From assembly GCA_024280855.1 (NCBI GenBank), contig JAJRPG010000112.1, positions 50,353-114,352 of the forward strand: DNA of 64,000 nucleotides, in the 5' to 3' direction. Positions 37,774 through 46,668 of the stretch are shown piece after piece. Every line of letters begins with the position of its first letter. Position 1 is the first letter of the stretch. Made by a program: the position numbers and the translations under genes. Origin of the DNA: Planctomycetota bacterium. Lineage in GTDB: Bacteria; Planctomycetota; Phycisphaerae; UBA1845. The notes beneath the pieces are model-generated. The model worked only from the letters and a program-made list of their open reading frames with translations, was not told the DNA's origin and did not search any database.

Positions 37774-38421
37774 CTAACTCGATGGCGGCATTGCTTTGAT
37801 TACCTTCAACATATTTTTGAAATCGTCCGTGTCACAACGGTTACACATTTCAAACAAGACACTTTCTACCGTCGTCACATAAGCGCCTTCTTGCCTCATG
37901 CGAGATAATGAAACTTCGTAATCCGTCTGACCACGCGATCCAATGGCATCGGCGCAGACGAATACATCGTAATCCTGAGCGCATAAATCAAGCACCGATT
38001 GCTGCACGCACACATGCGCCTCAATGCCAATCACAATAGCCTGAGGCCTGTCGATTTTATTTATAGCCGCACGCACGACGGGTTCATCGCACACGCTAAA
38101 CGTAGCCTTCTCAAGAGTTTGTGTCTTACACTTCTCTAGGCACGAGGTTATCTTCGAGACGGTTGTACCCAAACCTTGGAGGTATTGCTCTGTAACGATT
38201 ACCGGGAGCTTGAACACGCTAACTACTTCAAGAAGTTTACAACTTGCGTACACGATAGATTCGTGATTTCGGATTGCGGGCAGAAGTTTTTCCTGGATGT
38301 CCACGACAAGAACAAAGGCTCGATCTGCTTGTAGTTGGTTAGCGCGTAACATAGGACTTAGGTCTCCAGCCATTTGGACCGCAGTGTAAAGAGCATTTCG
38401 GTCAAGATCAAGCAAGATCAA
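37774..38421 (-). CDS. Isochorismatase-like cysteine hydrolase
   Basis: 215 aa of the isochorismatase-like (YcaC-type) hydrolase superfamily. The catalytic triad is visible: Asp41 in VVDIQEKL, Lys105 in LEKATFS and Cys138 in EAHVCVQQS. The family cleaves amides or similar bonds in small molecules; the substrate is not predictable. The start overlaps the upstream TPR gene stop by 4 nt (38418-38421), making it the last gene of the VWA/ExbB/ExbD/TPR operon. An internal ATG at 38352 would give a 192-aa protein closer to the family norm. Its link with the envelope genes may be only positional. Confidence 0.88.
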   Translation of the reverse strand: MILLDLDRNALYTAVQMAGDLSPMLRANQLQADRAFVLVVDIQEKLLPAIRNHESIVYASCKLLEVVSVFKLPVIVTEQYLQGLGTTVSKITSCLEKCKTQTLEKATFSVCDEPVVRAAINKIDRPQAIVIGIEAHVCVQQSVLDLCAQDYDVFVCADAIGSRGQTDYEVSLSRMRQEGAYVTTVESVLFEMCNRCDTDDFKNMLKVIKAMPPSS

Positions 38422-41180
38422 GGCTGGCCCTGTCGCCGCTGGTTTTCTCGCAGCAGCTTGTCGAATTGTTTATCCAGCACCCCATCACCCGCACCAGGAT
38501 GCAGATATCGATGCTGCCGAATCACTTTGATGATACCGTCCGCCGGTTCATCTAATACAGTACGACATTCAAGATCGCGCAGCAGCGCGGGCCATTTAAG
38601 AGGATGATCGTCGGGCAGCGCGATAGCTAATTTATTGAAATATGGCAGCGCGTCATCATACAATTTCAAACCAAAAAGCGCCATGCCATACCCCATAGCC
38701 GCACGGGCACTAATAGATTCGGAAGTGCCGACCTTATCCAACGGTGGTACATGAGGCTCAAAAATATTCCTAGCCAGCGTAAATTGTTGTGCCTGAAGAT
38801 TGGCTTCCCCCAGTTGCAACTGCATGGCTAACTTCTCATCAACGGAAGCGCCTGCTTGATATTGATCTGACCACCGGGATAATTGCTGGGCGACAAGAAG
38901 CGCATTCTCGGCTTTGGTCTGAGCTTTTGCCAGTTCATCTGAGTTGCGCAGGTCAATCACGGCTTCGCTAATCGCTTGGTACAACGACTGAAGCACAGGC
39001 CCCGCGCCCGCAGGGTCAGCTTTAATAAAAGCCGGAATCGCAGCCGCCGCTTCTTCAAGCCGGCCAAGCTGTTCGAATGCGGTAAGCCTGAGTCGCCAAA
39101 CCCGACTAGATAAACCAGGAAGTTCATCGAAGTTATTTTCTATATTGGTCAAAGTTTCTAACGCGAGTGCCGGACGATTGATCGACTCTAGCATCTGAAC
39201 CTGGGCCGAGAGAAACTTACTCTCGGCTTGATATTGTCGAAGCTGCTGCAAGCGATTCGCTGTCGAAGCGTTGTTGATACGGCCGCTAATCCAAGCATTA
39301 AACGCCCGCTGAGCTTCAAAAAAGTCATTGGCTAATAACCCCGAACTTACGGTGGACGATTCAGCCGAAGTTTTCTTCAACTGCTTCGCCAGGCATCGTA
39401 ATTGAAAAAAACGTGCCTCTACATAGTTCGCGTGATCTTCAAGAACCTTGGCGAATTCGCTGGCTGCGCTAAGAAATTCTTCTCGTGATTCTAGCAATTG
39501 GGCATACTGAAACTGCCAATACCGTGCCTCCTTCGTGTCAGCGAAAGAAGTAACAAGCAGGCGCAACGCGTCAAGATATAGTGTTTGCACCGCTGGCTGA
39601 TCTGCCCACTTGGGGTCTTCATAAAGCCCGGCTGAGAGCTGTACCGCGTAGACCGCCGCTTGTTGACTGCGCTCAAACGCACCGTGTTGCCTGGCTACGC
39701 GAATAAAAAAAGTCGCCGCGTCCGCAGCTTCGTGTAGTCGATAATGAGCCACACCGATATTGTATAAAACTTCAGGCAACAGAGTCTTGGCGTATGTCGA
39801 ATGTTTCAAAAAATAGGCACCAACCTGAATCGCCTGACGGAGCCGATCATCATTTTCCTCAGCCGATGCACTCGTCAACGAACCCGCGACCAACGCCGCT
39901 TGTTCCATAGGGTCAAGTCGGGCAGGGTTCGCATCTTTATCAAGACGACTATATAGCAGCGCGTAGATTTCTTCGCGTCGATGCGGACGCTGACTAATCA
40001 ACAGAGCAAGCGGCTGCCACGATAGTCGAAGTTGCTGATGAGCGCCACTCGGGTCGCCACTTTGTTCGAGCTTCTTAGCTGAGGCTCGATAGATAGATTG
40101 TTGCAATAAACCCGCGACAATGCGAATGCCGAAATTTTCGGGATGTTGCACAGCCGCTTGCTTATCAAGTTTTCGAGCTAGCAGAATAGCCTCGTCGTAT
40201 CGTCCTGCATCGCGTTCGTTACGAACCTGCTCCACACGGGCAAGCGTCCTCGCCCACGCGACACGCTGCTTCATTTGAGGATCACGAATTCGATCAGCTA
40301 TGCTCACCGCTTGAGACAACAGGTCTCGCGCTATGACGTGTCGATGTAGCAAACGATGCGTCATGCCAACCAGAAGCAGCGTCTGCACCTGAATACCTGA
40401 AGCCCGATGTGGCGTATCCAGCAGTCGCCGATTTGTTGATACGGCTTCGACCAGATCGCGTAAGCGTTTGAGTTTGACCCTATCGTTTTCAGGTCGAGCT
40501 AAGGCATCATAAAACCATGACCAAAGCAGCAGGTATTCGGTCTTGGGTTCAAGTTGATCGATTCTTTCCACATAGCCATTTTTCTCAAGACGTTCAAATT
40601 CTTTAACAGGTAACTGATCTAACTGAACATACTCCTCCTCAAGCTGAGATTGCAAGGTATCCAAAACACCCACGGCTCGGCTGGTGATTTCAATAAGCCT
40701 AGCCGCATCTGCGGGGTGCGTTTGCTCATAGAGTATGCGCGTAAAGTAAGGCTCCGCCTCATCGTAAATGAGTGAATGAGCTAGGGAGAATCGCCATTGA
40801 AATCGCCGCTGGTCTTCGGGCTGATGCGATAGTAGTTGTGTGAGAATTTTATTCGCGCCAGTGACCGCCCTGCGCCGCTGCGACCGAGAAAGAAAATCAT
40901 CCGCAGCCTCAGCCAATCTTAGCTCACGGTCTTGCAACATTTTTTCTATAGGATCGCGCGACGGATATTTATCGATATGGCTCTTAAGAAGTTCCGTTAG
41001 CCCGCGATGCTTTAACGCCTGACGAAAAATCTTGGTTGAAAAACGAGTTTGCTCCGCTGCATCCGTAGCTACGTCCTGTGCTCGCGCGGACGCAGGCAAA
41101 CATAACAAGCTAGCTGCGAGGTTGGATAATAACCAACAACCAATGACCAGGCGGCGACGATAACTTGGCGGGCGAATCAT
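38418..41180 (-). CDS. Large exported TPR-repeat protein
   Basis: About 920 aa, nearly all helical, with tandem TPR-like repeats (for example LPEVLYNIGVAHYRLHEAADA and MGYGMALFGLKLYDDALPYF). The N-terminus has a signal sequence (LVIGCWLLSNLAASLLCLPASARAQ), so the repeats are periplasmic or envelope-exposed. ATG 41180 is chosen: it has GGAG 9 nt upstream and starts 4 nt after the ExbD stop; an ATG at 41219 would overlap that gene. It belongs to the same operon as ExbB, two ExbD proteins and the VWA protein, so it is probably a scaffold of that complex. No enzymatic domain seen. Confidence 0.85.
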   Translation of the reverse strand: MIRPPSYRRRLVIGCWLLSNLAASLLCLPASARAQDVATDAAEQTRFSTKIFRQALKHRGLTELLKSHIDKYPSRDPIEKMLQDRELRLAEAADDFLSRSQRRRAVTGANKILTQLLSHQPEDQRRFQWRFSLAHSLIYDEAEPYFTRILYEQTHPADAARLIEITSRAVGVLDTLQSQLEEEYVQLDQLPVKEFERLEKNGYVERIDQLEPKTEYLLLWSWFYDALARPENDRVKLKRLRDLVEAVSTNRRLLDTPHRASGIQVQTLLLVGMTHRLLHRHVIARDLLSQAVSIADRIRDPQMKQRVAWARTLARVEQVRNERDAGRYDEAILLARKLDKQAAVQHPENFGIRIVAGLLQQSIYRASAKKLEQSGDPSGAHQQLRLSWQPLALLISQRPHRREEIYALLYSRLDKDANPARLDPMEQAALVAGSLTSASAEENDDRLRQAIQVGAYFLKHSTYAKTLLPEVLYNIGVAHYRLHEAADAATFFIRVARQHGAFERSQQAAVYAVQLSAGLYEDPKWADQPAVQTLYLDALRLLVTSFADTKEARYWQFQYAQLLESREEFLSAASEFAKVLEDHANYVEARFFQLRCLAKQLKKTSAESSTVSSGLLANDFFEAQRAFNAWISGRINNASTANRLQQLRQYQAESKFLSAQVQMLESINRPALALETLTNIENNFDELPGLSSRVWRLRLTAFEQLGRLEEAAAAIPAFIKADPAGAGPVLQSLYQAISEAVIDLRNSDELAKAQTKAENALLVAQQLSRWSDQYQAGASVDEKLAMQLQLGEANLQAQQFTLARNIFEPHVPPLDKVGTSESISARAAMGYGMALFGLKLYDDALPYFNKLAIALPDDHPLKWPALLRDLECRTVLDEPADGIIKVIRQHRYLHPGAGDGVLDKQFDKLLRENQRRQGQP

Positions 41181-41184
41181 ACGC

Positions 41185-41697
41185 CTAGTCTCCAAAAGCC
41201 ACGCGCTGACAATTGGCATTTAGCGTTGCGTTCCAACAGGCTACCACATGGTCCCACTGTAAATCCTGATCCGCGACAATGACTACCGGCGTTTCATCAT
41301 CAAAACCCGGTTGCGCTTGGATGTTTAGCAGCACCGCGGTGAGCGCAGCAAAGGTCGTTGGCTTGGCGTCAAATCCATCAAGAGAGAGAGTGAAAGCATG
41401 GCCATCATTCTCAGCCTGCTGCACGCGCACCACGATGGGCACAAGCGGCAGGCTCGCGGTATGTCGGCCCGCATTCGTCGGCAATTTCGAAGCTAAGATG
41501 CCTTCCGCCCGCTCAAAGGTTGTGGTCACGAGAAAGAAGATGAGTAGCAAAAAAGTCATATCAATCATCGGCGCAATATTCATCGTAATCGCAGAGCCTT
41601 GATGCTTTCGACTGCGACGCAATCGCCGCGCGCGCACCCTAGCTACGACACTATCATGACGCTGCGAAGTGGACGATAAATTGGCGCTGTCACGCAA
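41185..41697 (-). CDS. ExbD/TolR-family biopolymer transport protein (second copy)
   Basis: 170 aa with one membrane helix near 40-62. It carries the essential Asp of ExbD/TolR (Asp46 in PMIDMTFLLLIFF), which couples the proton motive force with ExbB. The periplasmic domain is about 100 residues. The basic N-terminal tail (RVRARRLRRSRKHQ) is longer than usual. The start appears to be TTG, with GAGGAG about 8 nt upstream, overlapping the stop region of the preceding exbD. Two different ExbD copies in one operon suggest a hetero-oligomer. Confidence 0.9.
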   Translation of the reverse strand: MRDSANLSSTSQRHDSVVARVRARRLRRSRKHQGSAITMNIAPMIDMTFLLLIFFLVTTTFERAEGILASKLPTNAGRHTASLPLVPIVVRVQQAENDGHAFTLSLDGFDAKPTTFAALTAVLLNIQAQPGFDDETPVVIVADQDLQWDHVVACWNATLNANCQRVAFGD

Positions 41698-41699
41698 AG

Positions 41700-42155
41700 T
41701 CAGTTCTCCTCGTCCACATGAGCAACGACGTTTAGCATGTCGATATTATTGTTGGCTAACATGCGCATCACCTCGCGCACCTCGGCATAGGGCAATCGCC
41801 GATCAGCACGCACAATAACTTTCAAATTAGGAGACTGATGCCGCATCGCAGCTAATCGACGAGCAATCACATCCAGCGACTCAGGCTGATTAGGCCCTAT
41901 GCTATAGACGGCCTGTACAAATTCTTTCGACAGTAAATTGTTAACGCGGCAATTGATAATGACCCGTTCGGGAATCTTTGCGAGGCTGGCCTTGGAGTGT
42001 TCTGGCTTGGGTAACTCCATCGGAATCTGCTCAGCCGAGGAAAATCGGCTCACCAACATGAAGAAAATGGTGAGCATAAAAATCACGTCAACCATCGGCA
42101 CAGCATTAAAGCTAATACCAGAAGATGTTACACGTGGCTTTCTTTCGTGGCGCAT
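41700..42155 (-). CDS. ExbD/TolR-family biopolymer transport protein (first copy)
   Basis: 151 aa. Short cytoplasmic tail, one membrane helix (VDVIFMLTIFFMLVSRF) with the coupling Asp23 in VPMVDVIF, and a C-terminal periplasmic domain ending LANNNIDMLNVVAHV. It lies 7 nt after the ExbB-like gene and 2 nt before the second ExbD. With ExbB it should form a proton-driven motor in the inner membrane that energises a partner protein; the best candidate partner is the VWA protein encoded at the operon start. Confidence 0.92.
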   Translation of the reverse strand: MRHERKPRVTSSGISFNAVPMVDVIFMLTIFFMLVSRFSSAEQIPMELPKPEHSKASLAKIPERVIINCRVNNLLSKEFVQAVYSIGPNQPESLDVIARRLAAMRHQSPNLKVIVRADRRLPYAEVREVMRMLANNNIDMLNVVAHVDEEN

Positions 42156-42162
42156 GATTTAC

Positions 42163-42960
42163 CTATGAAGTAGACGTTGGTTGATTCGAAGCGGCGGGCG
42201 CTGTCGACGACTGCGTGTCACTCGGTTTGAACACGCCAATAATCTGCTCAGCGGCAATTGCACACTCAGCCGTGAGTACGTCGATGCGGTTACGGAAGAT
42301 TGCGTAAATACTCAGCGCCGGAATCGCCACAGCTAATCCCCAGAAAGTTGTAATGAGCGCGATAGAAATACGATCAGCAACATCGCGTGCACCGGGGAAA
42401 GCGTCCTTTGCGTGAATTTCTGCGAAAAGCAGAATCATGCCCATGACCGTACCAAGCAAACCGATCATCGGCGAAACGTTACCGATGATGCTAACGTATT
42501 CGATTTTGCGAAATAGCCTGGCCGACCGATCGTCGAGCGACTCCTCCATCGCCCGCTCCATAGCTGAGTATCCATTGCGAGATTCAAGCAGCGCAGCATT
42601 AAGCACACAACCCATCATGCTGGGGTCTTCAGATGTGTATTTAATCGCGTCCACATATTTTTTCTGCTCGATAAGCTTTTTGGCCGCCCGCGCTGATTCT
42701 GGAGACACGATAGTCGCACGTCGAATCGACGCGCCATAATCAATAGCCAGCGCAATCGTCACAATGGACAACGCGATTAAGCCAAAGGCAATGTAGCCGC
42801 CTTTGACAACAAAAAAGTCGAAGTATTTGATCGTTACATCGTCAGAGGCCGCCGCGCTAGCATCAACGACTACATCCGTCTGCGCAATGGCTGGGGCAAC
42901 TGTCATCATGCCAACCATAGCTGCGAGCAGCGCGGTCATAAGTAAAATTCGTACTACCAA
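42163..42960 (-). CDS. MotA/TolQ/ExbB-family proton channel protein
   Basis: About 265 aa from a TTG at 42960. Signal-like first segment (RILLMTALLAAMVGMMTVAPAIAQ), then the usual three helices: GYIAFGLIALSIVTIALAI, the VSIIGNVSPMIGLLGTVMGMILLF block (core MotA/ExbB signature) and TTFWGLAVAIPALSIYAIF. The N-terminal signal-like extension is common in planctomycete ExbB-like proteins. The TTG start is favoured by a perfect AAGGAGG 8 nt upstream; the ATG at 42981 would place that site inside the gene. Part of the VWA/TPR/ExbD operon. Confidence 0.9.
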   Translation of the reverse strand: MVVRILLMTALLAAMVGMMTVAPAIAQTDVVVDASAAASDDVTIKYFDFFVVKGGYIAFGLIALSIVTIALAIDYGASIRRATIVSPESARAAKKLIEQKKYVDAIKYTSEDPSMMGCVLNAALLESRNGYSAMERAMEESLDDRSARLFRKIEYVSIIGNVSPMIGLLGTVMGMILLFAEIHAKDAFPGARDVADRISIALITTFWGLAVAIPALSIYAIFRNRIDVLTAECAIAAEQIIGVFKPSDTQSSTAPAASNQPTSTS

Positions 42961-42968
42961 GTCAACGT

Positions 42969-42975
42969 CCTCCTT
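42969..42975 (-). promoter_or_regulatory. Ribosome binding site that decides the ExbB start
   Basis: A perfect AAGGAGG on the minus strand, 8 nt before the TTG at 42960. It lies inside the frame that would begin at ATG 42981, so the TTG is the more likely initiation codon. Confidence 0.65.
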
Positions 42976-43010
42976 TGCCATCGATTCTAAATCGACGACG
43001 CCCTAATAGT

Positions 43011-44147
43011 TCAGTCAGCCGCGTTACTTGCGGATTGTAAGCGACTTAACATGGTTGTCGCCAGCGCCTGCGTCGCAGCCGTGGCAAATTTATGATCCCG
43101 ACATTCACTCAAAAGCGAAATTGATTTATCAACCCGCCCAATTTTTTCCATAGCTATCGCCGCCCCGTAAAGCCCCTCAGCCGCGTCTGGTGAATCTGGC
43201 ATATGAGCCACGACTCGCATGAACGCCCATCCAGCAGAGACCTCACTTTCCTGCTCGTTTTCAAGCCTCAACAAAGCATGTCCTTTTAGCAACAACAACT
43301 TCGACAACGTCTCTGTCGGCGCATCCGCGATAGCTTCGTCAAGCCTGGAGAGTGATTCTAACGTCACCTCCTGCTGCATTTTTCTATCTAACACGTCAAT
43401 GAGTATGTCATAAATTTCCGTATGTGAAAGATTCTTAGACCATTCCGAAGCCAAAATTGTGTGGGCCGCTTCGTCAGCCTGGTCATCACCAATCGCCTTT
43501 AACATGCGATATCGCAGCAGTTGAAAAAGCACAGCTAGGTCAGGATTGCGCTGTTTCGCAGACGCTTTCGTCAGGCGCACAATAGCCCGGTTCATCTCAT
43601 GACGTGGACTATCCTTCATGTTGCCAGGTAACAATTGCACCGCGGCTTCCACGCCTGACTGATCGAACTCCGCTAGATTTATCCAATACTCAATAGCCTG
43701 CTCAATCCGACCCGCCCGGTCACACGCTGTAATCGCTCGCGCAAGACACAAGCCTTGCCAAAAGGAATCAGCCGTACGTAGCGACCGTTGATATCGCGGT
43801 ATCGCCCGGGCTGGCTGACCTTCGAGCAGATATTGCTCCGCTTCATTAAAATCAGCGAAACGCCGTCCTCGTGAAACCATGATAAAATCTACATCGCGGA
43901 TCAATGATTCAATATCTTCATCGCGTGGCGTGCGAAAAATTAGCTTTCCCTGATGAAACGAAACAATCGTCACGTTGGGATAATTGTCTACGCCAATCGT
44001 AACTTGATCTGCAACCGCAGAAGCAGCCAAACTTAATAAGCAGACTAACAGCACACAAGATTTCACTTTGTGCTTGCCATGACAGAATTGACGATTCGTT
44101 ATCATGTGTGCGTCCACGAGTCTGGCGTCCTTTAGTACATCAAACAT
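43011..44147 (-). CDS. Exported TPR-like protein of the ExbB/ExbD operon
   Basis: 378 aa. A signal sequence (SCVLLVCLLSLAASAVADQ) is preceded by about 28 residues; an alternative ATG at 44105 shortens this. A short beta region follows (VTIGVDNYPNVTIVSFHQGKLIFRTPRDED) and then helical TPR-like repeats (ARAITACDRAGRIEQAIEYW, GAAIAMEKIGRVDKSISLL). It would act in the periplasm. It lies 21 nt after the VWA gene and 50 nt before the ExbB start. Likely a structural partner of the larger TPR protein at 38418. No catalytic motif. Confidence 0.83.
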   Translation of the reverse strand: MFDVLKDARLVDAHMITNRQFCHGKHKVKSCVLLVCLLSLAASAVADQVTIGVDNYPNVTIVSFHQGKLIFRTPRDEDIESLIRDVDFIMVSRGRRFADFNEAEQYLLEGQPARAIPRYQRSLRTADSFWQGLCLARAITACDRAGRIEQAIEYWINLAEFDQSGVEAAVQLLPGNMKDSPRHEMNRAIVRLTKASAKQRNPDLAVLFQLLRYRMLKAIGDDQADEAAHTILASEWSKNLSHTEIYDILIDVLDRKMQQEVTLESLSRLDEAIADAPTETLSKLLLLKGHALLRLENEQESEVSAGWAFMRVVAHMPDSPDAAEGLYGAAIAMEKIGRVDKSISLLSECRDHKFATAATQALATTMLSRLQSASNAAD

Positions 44148-44168
44148 TTCTGCGACATCACGCCACGC

Positions 44169-45131
44169 TTAAGGCAAATCAAGTTCGGTAATAAACTTAA
44201 ACGCCCCTTGATGTTCCCTGGCGATTAGTTCAAGCAATTTTGCGCCACCAGGATCAAAATACGCAATGGTAAATATCTGCACTTTTCGATCACTATTCCA
44301 CTGGTCCAACTTACCCACCAAACTGGGATCAAACTCCCCGTCGGTCAAAAAGTAAATCATATCAGGTTTTAGTTCCAATGCCTGCCGCATCGCTATTTCT
44401 GGATGCGTACTGCCGTCTGGCCTAACAGTCTGCAGAAAATCGAAAAAAGATTTCTTTTGCGCTTTGATAGCACTAACCAGCTTATGTGGCGGGTTCGCCA
44501 ATGGTACGCCTGCATTAAAAAATATGACGTGAAACTTTTGGCTACGACGAAGCGATGATATGGACCGTGTCAATTCAGCCCGCACATGCTGGAACGTGTC
44601 CGTCATCGAACCACTGCGGTCCACCACATACACCACACGCTTCGCAGCCTTCGCGCTGCTACCCAAACCGAAAAAGTCCGGCGCTTTCGCACCTCCTGAT
44701 AGACCGTAACTATCCATATCCATCTTGCCCGTACCAATACCAATGATGGGTACGTCCACGTTTTTAGTAATACCCAGGTCAGCTAGGGTCGCCGGGATTT
44801 CCGGCACAACATGCTCAGCCTCTGCTGGGGTTGGCTGCGATGACTCTGCCTGACTCGGAATGGGCGAAGGCTGGAACGTTGCTTTGTTGACCGTCCCGAT
44901 ATACTCAGTCAATGCGACTGGCAGCGCTTCTTCTGTTGGGGTAGAAAAAGGAAACACAACCCACAACATGACACCCAACAGCACGATATGCAACAGGATA
45001 GATGCTACCCATGTGAGAATAACTCCCGCACCGCTTAGCTGCGTAGACGCTGTCGCTCGATTAGGTGATGGTTTATCTTGGTTGGTCGCTTTATTGGGCG
45101 AAGGTATGGATGTTATTTGACCCATCTGCAT
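44169..45131 (-). CDS. Inner-membrane VWA protein with TonB-like membrane helix
   Basis: About 320 aa from ATG 45131; a second ATG two codons on has a better-placed G-rich site. Layout: cytoplasmic tail of about 38 residues, one membrane helix (about 39-62), a Pro/Ser-rich periplasmic linker (QPSPIPSQAESSQPTPAEAE), and a VWA domain from about 160. The metal-dependent adhesion site is intact: DRSGSM, a DGST Thr, and TDGEFD. The helix carries S-I-L-L-H (Ser44, His48), the same S-x3-H spacing that TonB and TolA use to contact ExbB/ExbD. First gene of the operon that includes ExbB and two ExbD. Inferred role: a force-transducing protein whose business end is a VWA domain that binds a protein ligand. 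Confidence 0.85.
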   Translation of the reverse strand: MQMGQITSIPSPNKATNQDKPSPNRATASTQLSGAGVILTWVASILLHIVLLGVMLWVVFPFSTPTEEALPVALTEYIGTVNKATFQPSPIPSQAESSQPTPAEAEHVVPEIPATLADLGITKNVDVPIIGIGTGKMDMDSYGLSGGAKAPDFFGLGSSAKAAKRVVYVVDRSGSMTDTFQHVRAELTRSISSLRRSQKFHVIFFNAGVPLANPPHKLVSAIKAQKKSFFDFLQTVRPDGSTHPEIAMRQALELKPDMIYFLTDGEFDPSLVGKLDQWNSDRKVQIFTIAYFDPGGAKLLELIAREHQGAFKFITELDLP

Positions 45132-45466
45132 AGACCCCAGCGGTGCGATACACACTAGCCATAAATTTCGCGGAAAAGAAAATCGCGTTCGCCCCACCCC
45201 CCAACATGGCGACACGCACCCCAAGTAAGTCTAGGCCCCTACCTATGTCACGTCAATGTAATACACTCTTTACCGCAAACAGAGTGGCGTCAGCATTGAT
45301 TGTCTACAAATGACATCGCGTACCCATATCTTCATAGCCGATGTAGAATTACACTAAAGACGCTGTTGGCTTACGATTAACATAGTACCAAGAATTGGCT
45401 ACTTGATATCTACATGCGATAGTGGACAGTAACAACGCAGGGGTTGTCTTAATAAGGGTGACTATC
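45132..45466. other. Divergent intergenic region between the VWA operon and the 45.5 kb gene
   Basis: 335 nt with no gene. It must contain the promoters of both divergent units. The stretch nearest the VWA gene is open in its frame, but only through TTG and GTG codons with no ribosome site. I see no clear -35/-10 pair or operator. Confidence 0.4.
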
Positions 45467-46615
45467 ATGACAGTATTTTGCACATCACTATCACGTTTTC
45501 TTATAGCTACATCACTACTGACAATCGTCACTAGCGCATCAGCCCTCGCCAGGACTTCATTCGATCCAAGCGGGGAGCAAACCGAAAAAAAAGAAGCCCC
45601 GAAAATTTCGGACCAGGCCCAGAAAACAGAACCACTACCGACTAAACTTTCTGATATAGAATTAGCGCCAATCGAAGGCTATAAAGACGAGACAACGTAT
45701 CAGGAAGCGCAGGCCGACTATGCTGAGGAACTAGCTGAGCAAGCTCGTCAAGCGAGTGACCTCACGAAACAGGCAGACCTTTGGCTCGTCGCAGCTAATC
45801 TCACTCTCGCCCATAGTTTAGAACCTGCTTGTACCCGCGTTCTGCTTCGCCTTCCCGCGAAACGGCGTACTGATAAATCAGTATCGCAGTTACTCGAAGC
45901 AGTGGATGAGTATCTTGGCCAAGCGTCGAGTATCATAGCTGAGTTGAAAGAATCACAGCCAACCACTGACGTCACTTGGATCGCTCAATCCACCAAAAAA
46001 GTGCGCATTCTCAAGGCGTTTTCCGCAGCTATGCGCGCGATCATTTTGTACGATCAAGCGGATGATGTCACGCGGGCGATGCGATCCGCCGCTTCGGACT
46101 TAGCTATTTGGATGGAAGACGACGACGAGCAAATTGCCGCCGCCGCAGTGCTATGGCACGCCGCGCTGAGAGGCCATGAGTTCAAGTTGTCGCCTTCGAT
46201 GCAGGTGCTGCCCCTAGCCACCGAAGAACTCTCGCGCCGCACATTGCCATTCGCTTTTTTCTCTCGATTGTTGCGATGTGTCATTTTGGCTGACCATAGC
46301 CGCTATGCCGCCTCCATGGCACTGTTGACCAAAATGGAAGACCACTGCGAAAGCTGGTTCACCAACGACATAGACCGTGCAGACTCATTGCGGGCAGTCA
46401 GCGTAGTGGAAACTGAGGTACTACGCCTATGGCGTGACAGCCTTACAGAGCCATCGAACCATAAAGCCAGACAATGGTGTGATGAAAAATTGGCTGACAT
46501 ATTTGAAAATCGGTTCCAGCAGACATCTCACACCGTGCTACGCCTACGCCCAGCCGTCCCCCTCATCACATCCATTGCCGATTTACAGCAACGTCAACCA
46601 GAAGAAACGCCGTAA
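45467..46615 (+). CDS. Hypothetical exported helical protein
   Basis: 382 aa from ATG 45467, with AAGGGTG 7 nt upstream. Signal peptide (LSRFLIATSLLTIVTSASALA). The mature part starts with a Lys/Glu-rich, probably disordered stretch, followed by a long alpha-helical region rich in Ala, Leu, Glu and Arg (EAQADYAEELAEQARQASDL), reminiscent of TPR-like or SEL1-like solenoids without clear repeats. I do not recognise the family. It is divergent from the VWA/ExbB operon and shares its intergenic region, so joint control is possible. Confidence 0.65.
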   Translation: MTVFCTSLSRFLIATSLLTIVTSASALARTSFDPSGEQTEKKEAPKISDQAQKTEPLPTKLSDIELAPIEGYKDETTYQEAQADYAEELAEQARQASDLTKQADLWLVAANLTLAHSLEPACTRVLLRLPAKRRTDKSVSQLLEAVDEYLGQASSIIAELKESQPTTDVTWIAQSTKKVRILKAFSAAMRAIILYDQADDVTRAMRSAASDLAIWMEDDDEQIAAAAVLWHAALRGHEFKLSPSMQVLPLATEELSRRTLPFAFFSRLLRCVILADHSRYAASMALLTKMEDHCESWFTNDIDRADSLRAVSVVETEVLRLWRDSLTEPSNHKARQWCDEKLADIFENRFQQTSHTVLRLRPAVPLITSIADLQQRQPEETP

Positions 46616-46668
46616 CAATCTTAACCTGACTTACAGCTTCACCGTACCAAATATATAGTACCCGCTAT

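Noticed and set aside
42961..42981. ATG 42981 as the ExbB start
   Set aside because: A perfect AAGGAGG lies inside this extension, 8 nt before TTG 42960, which begins a clean signal-like sequence.
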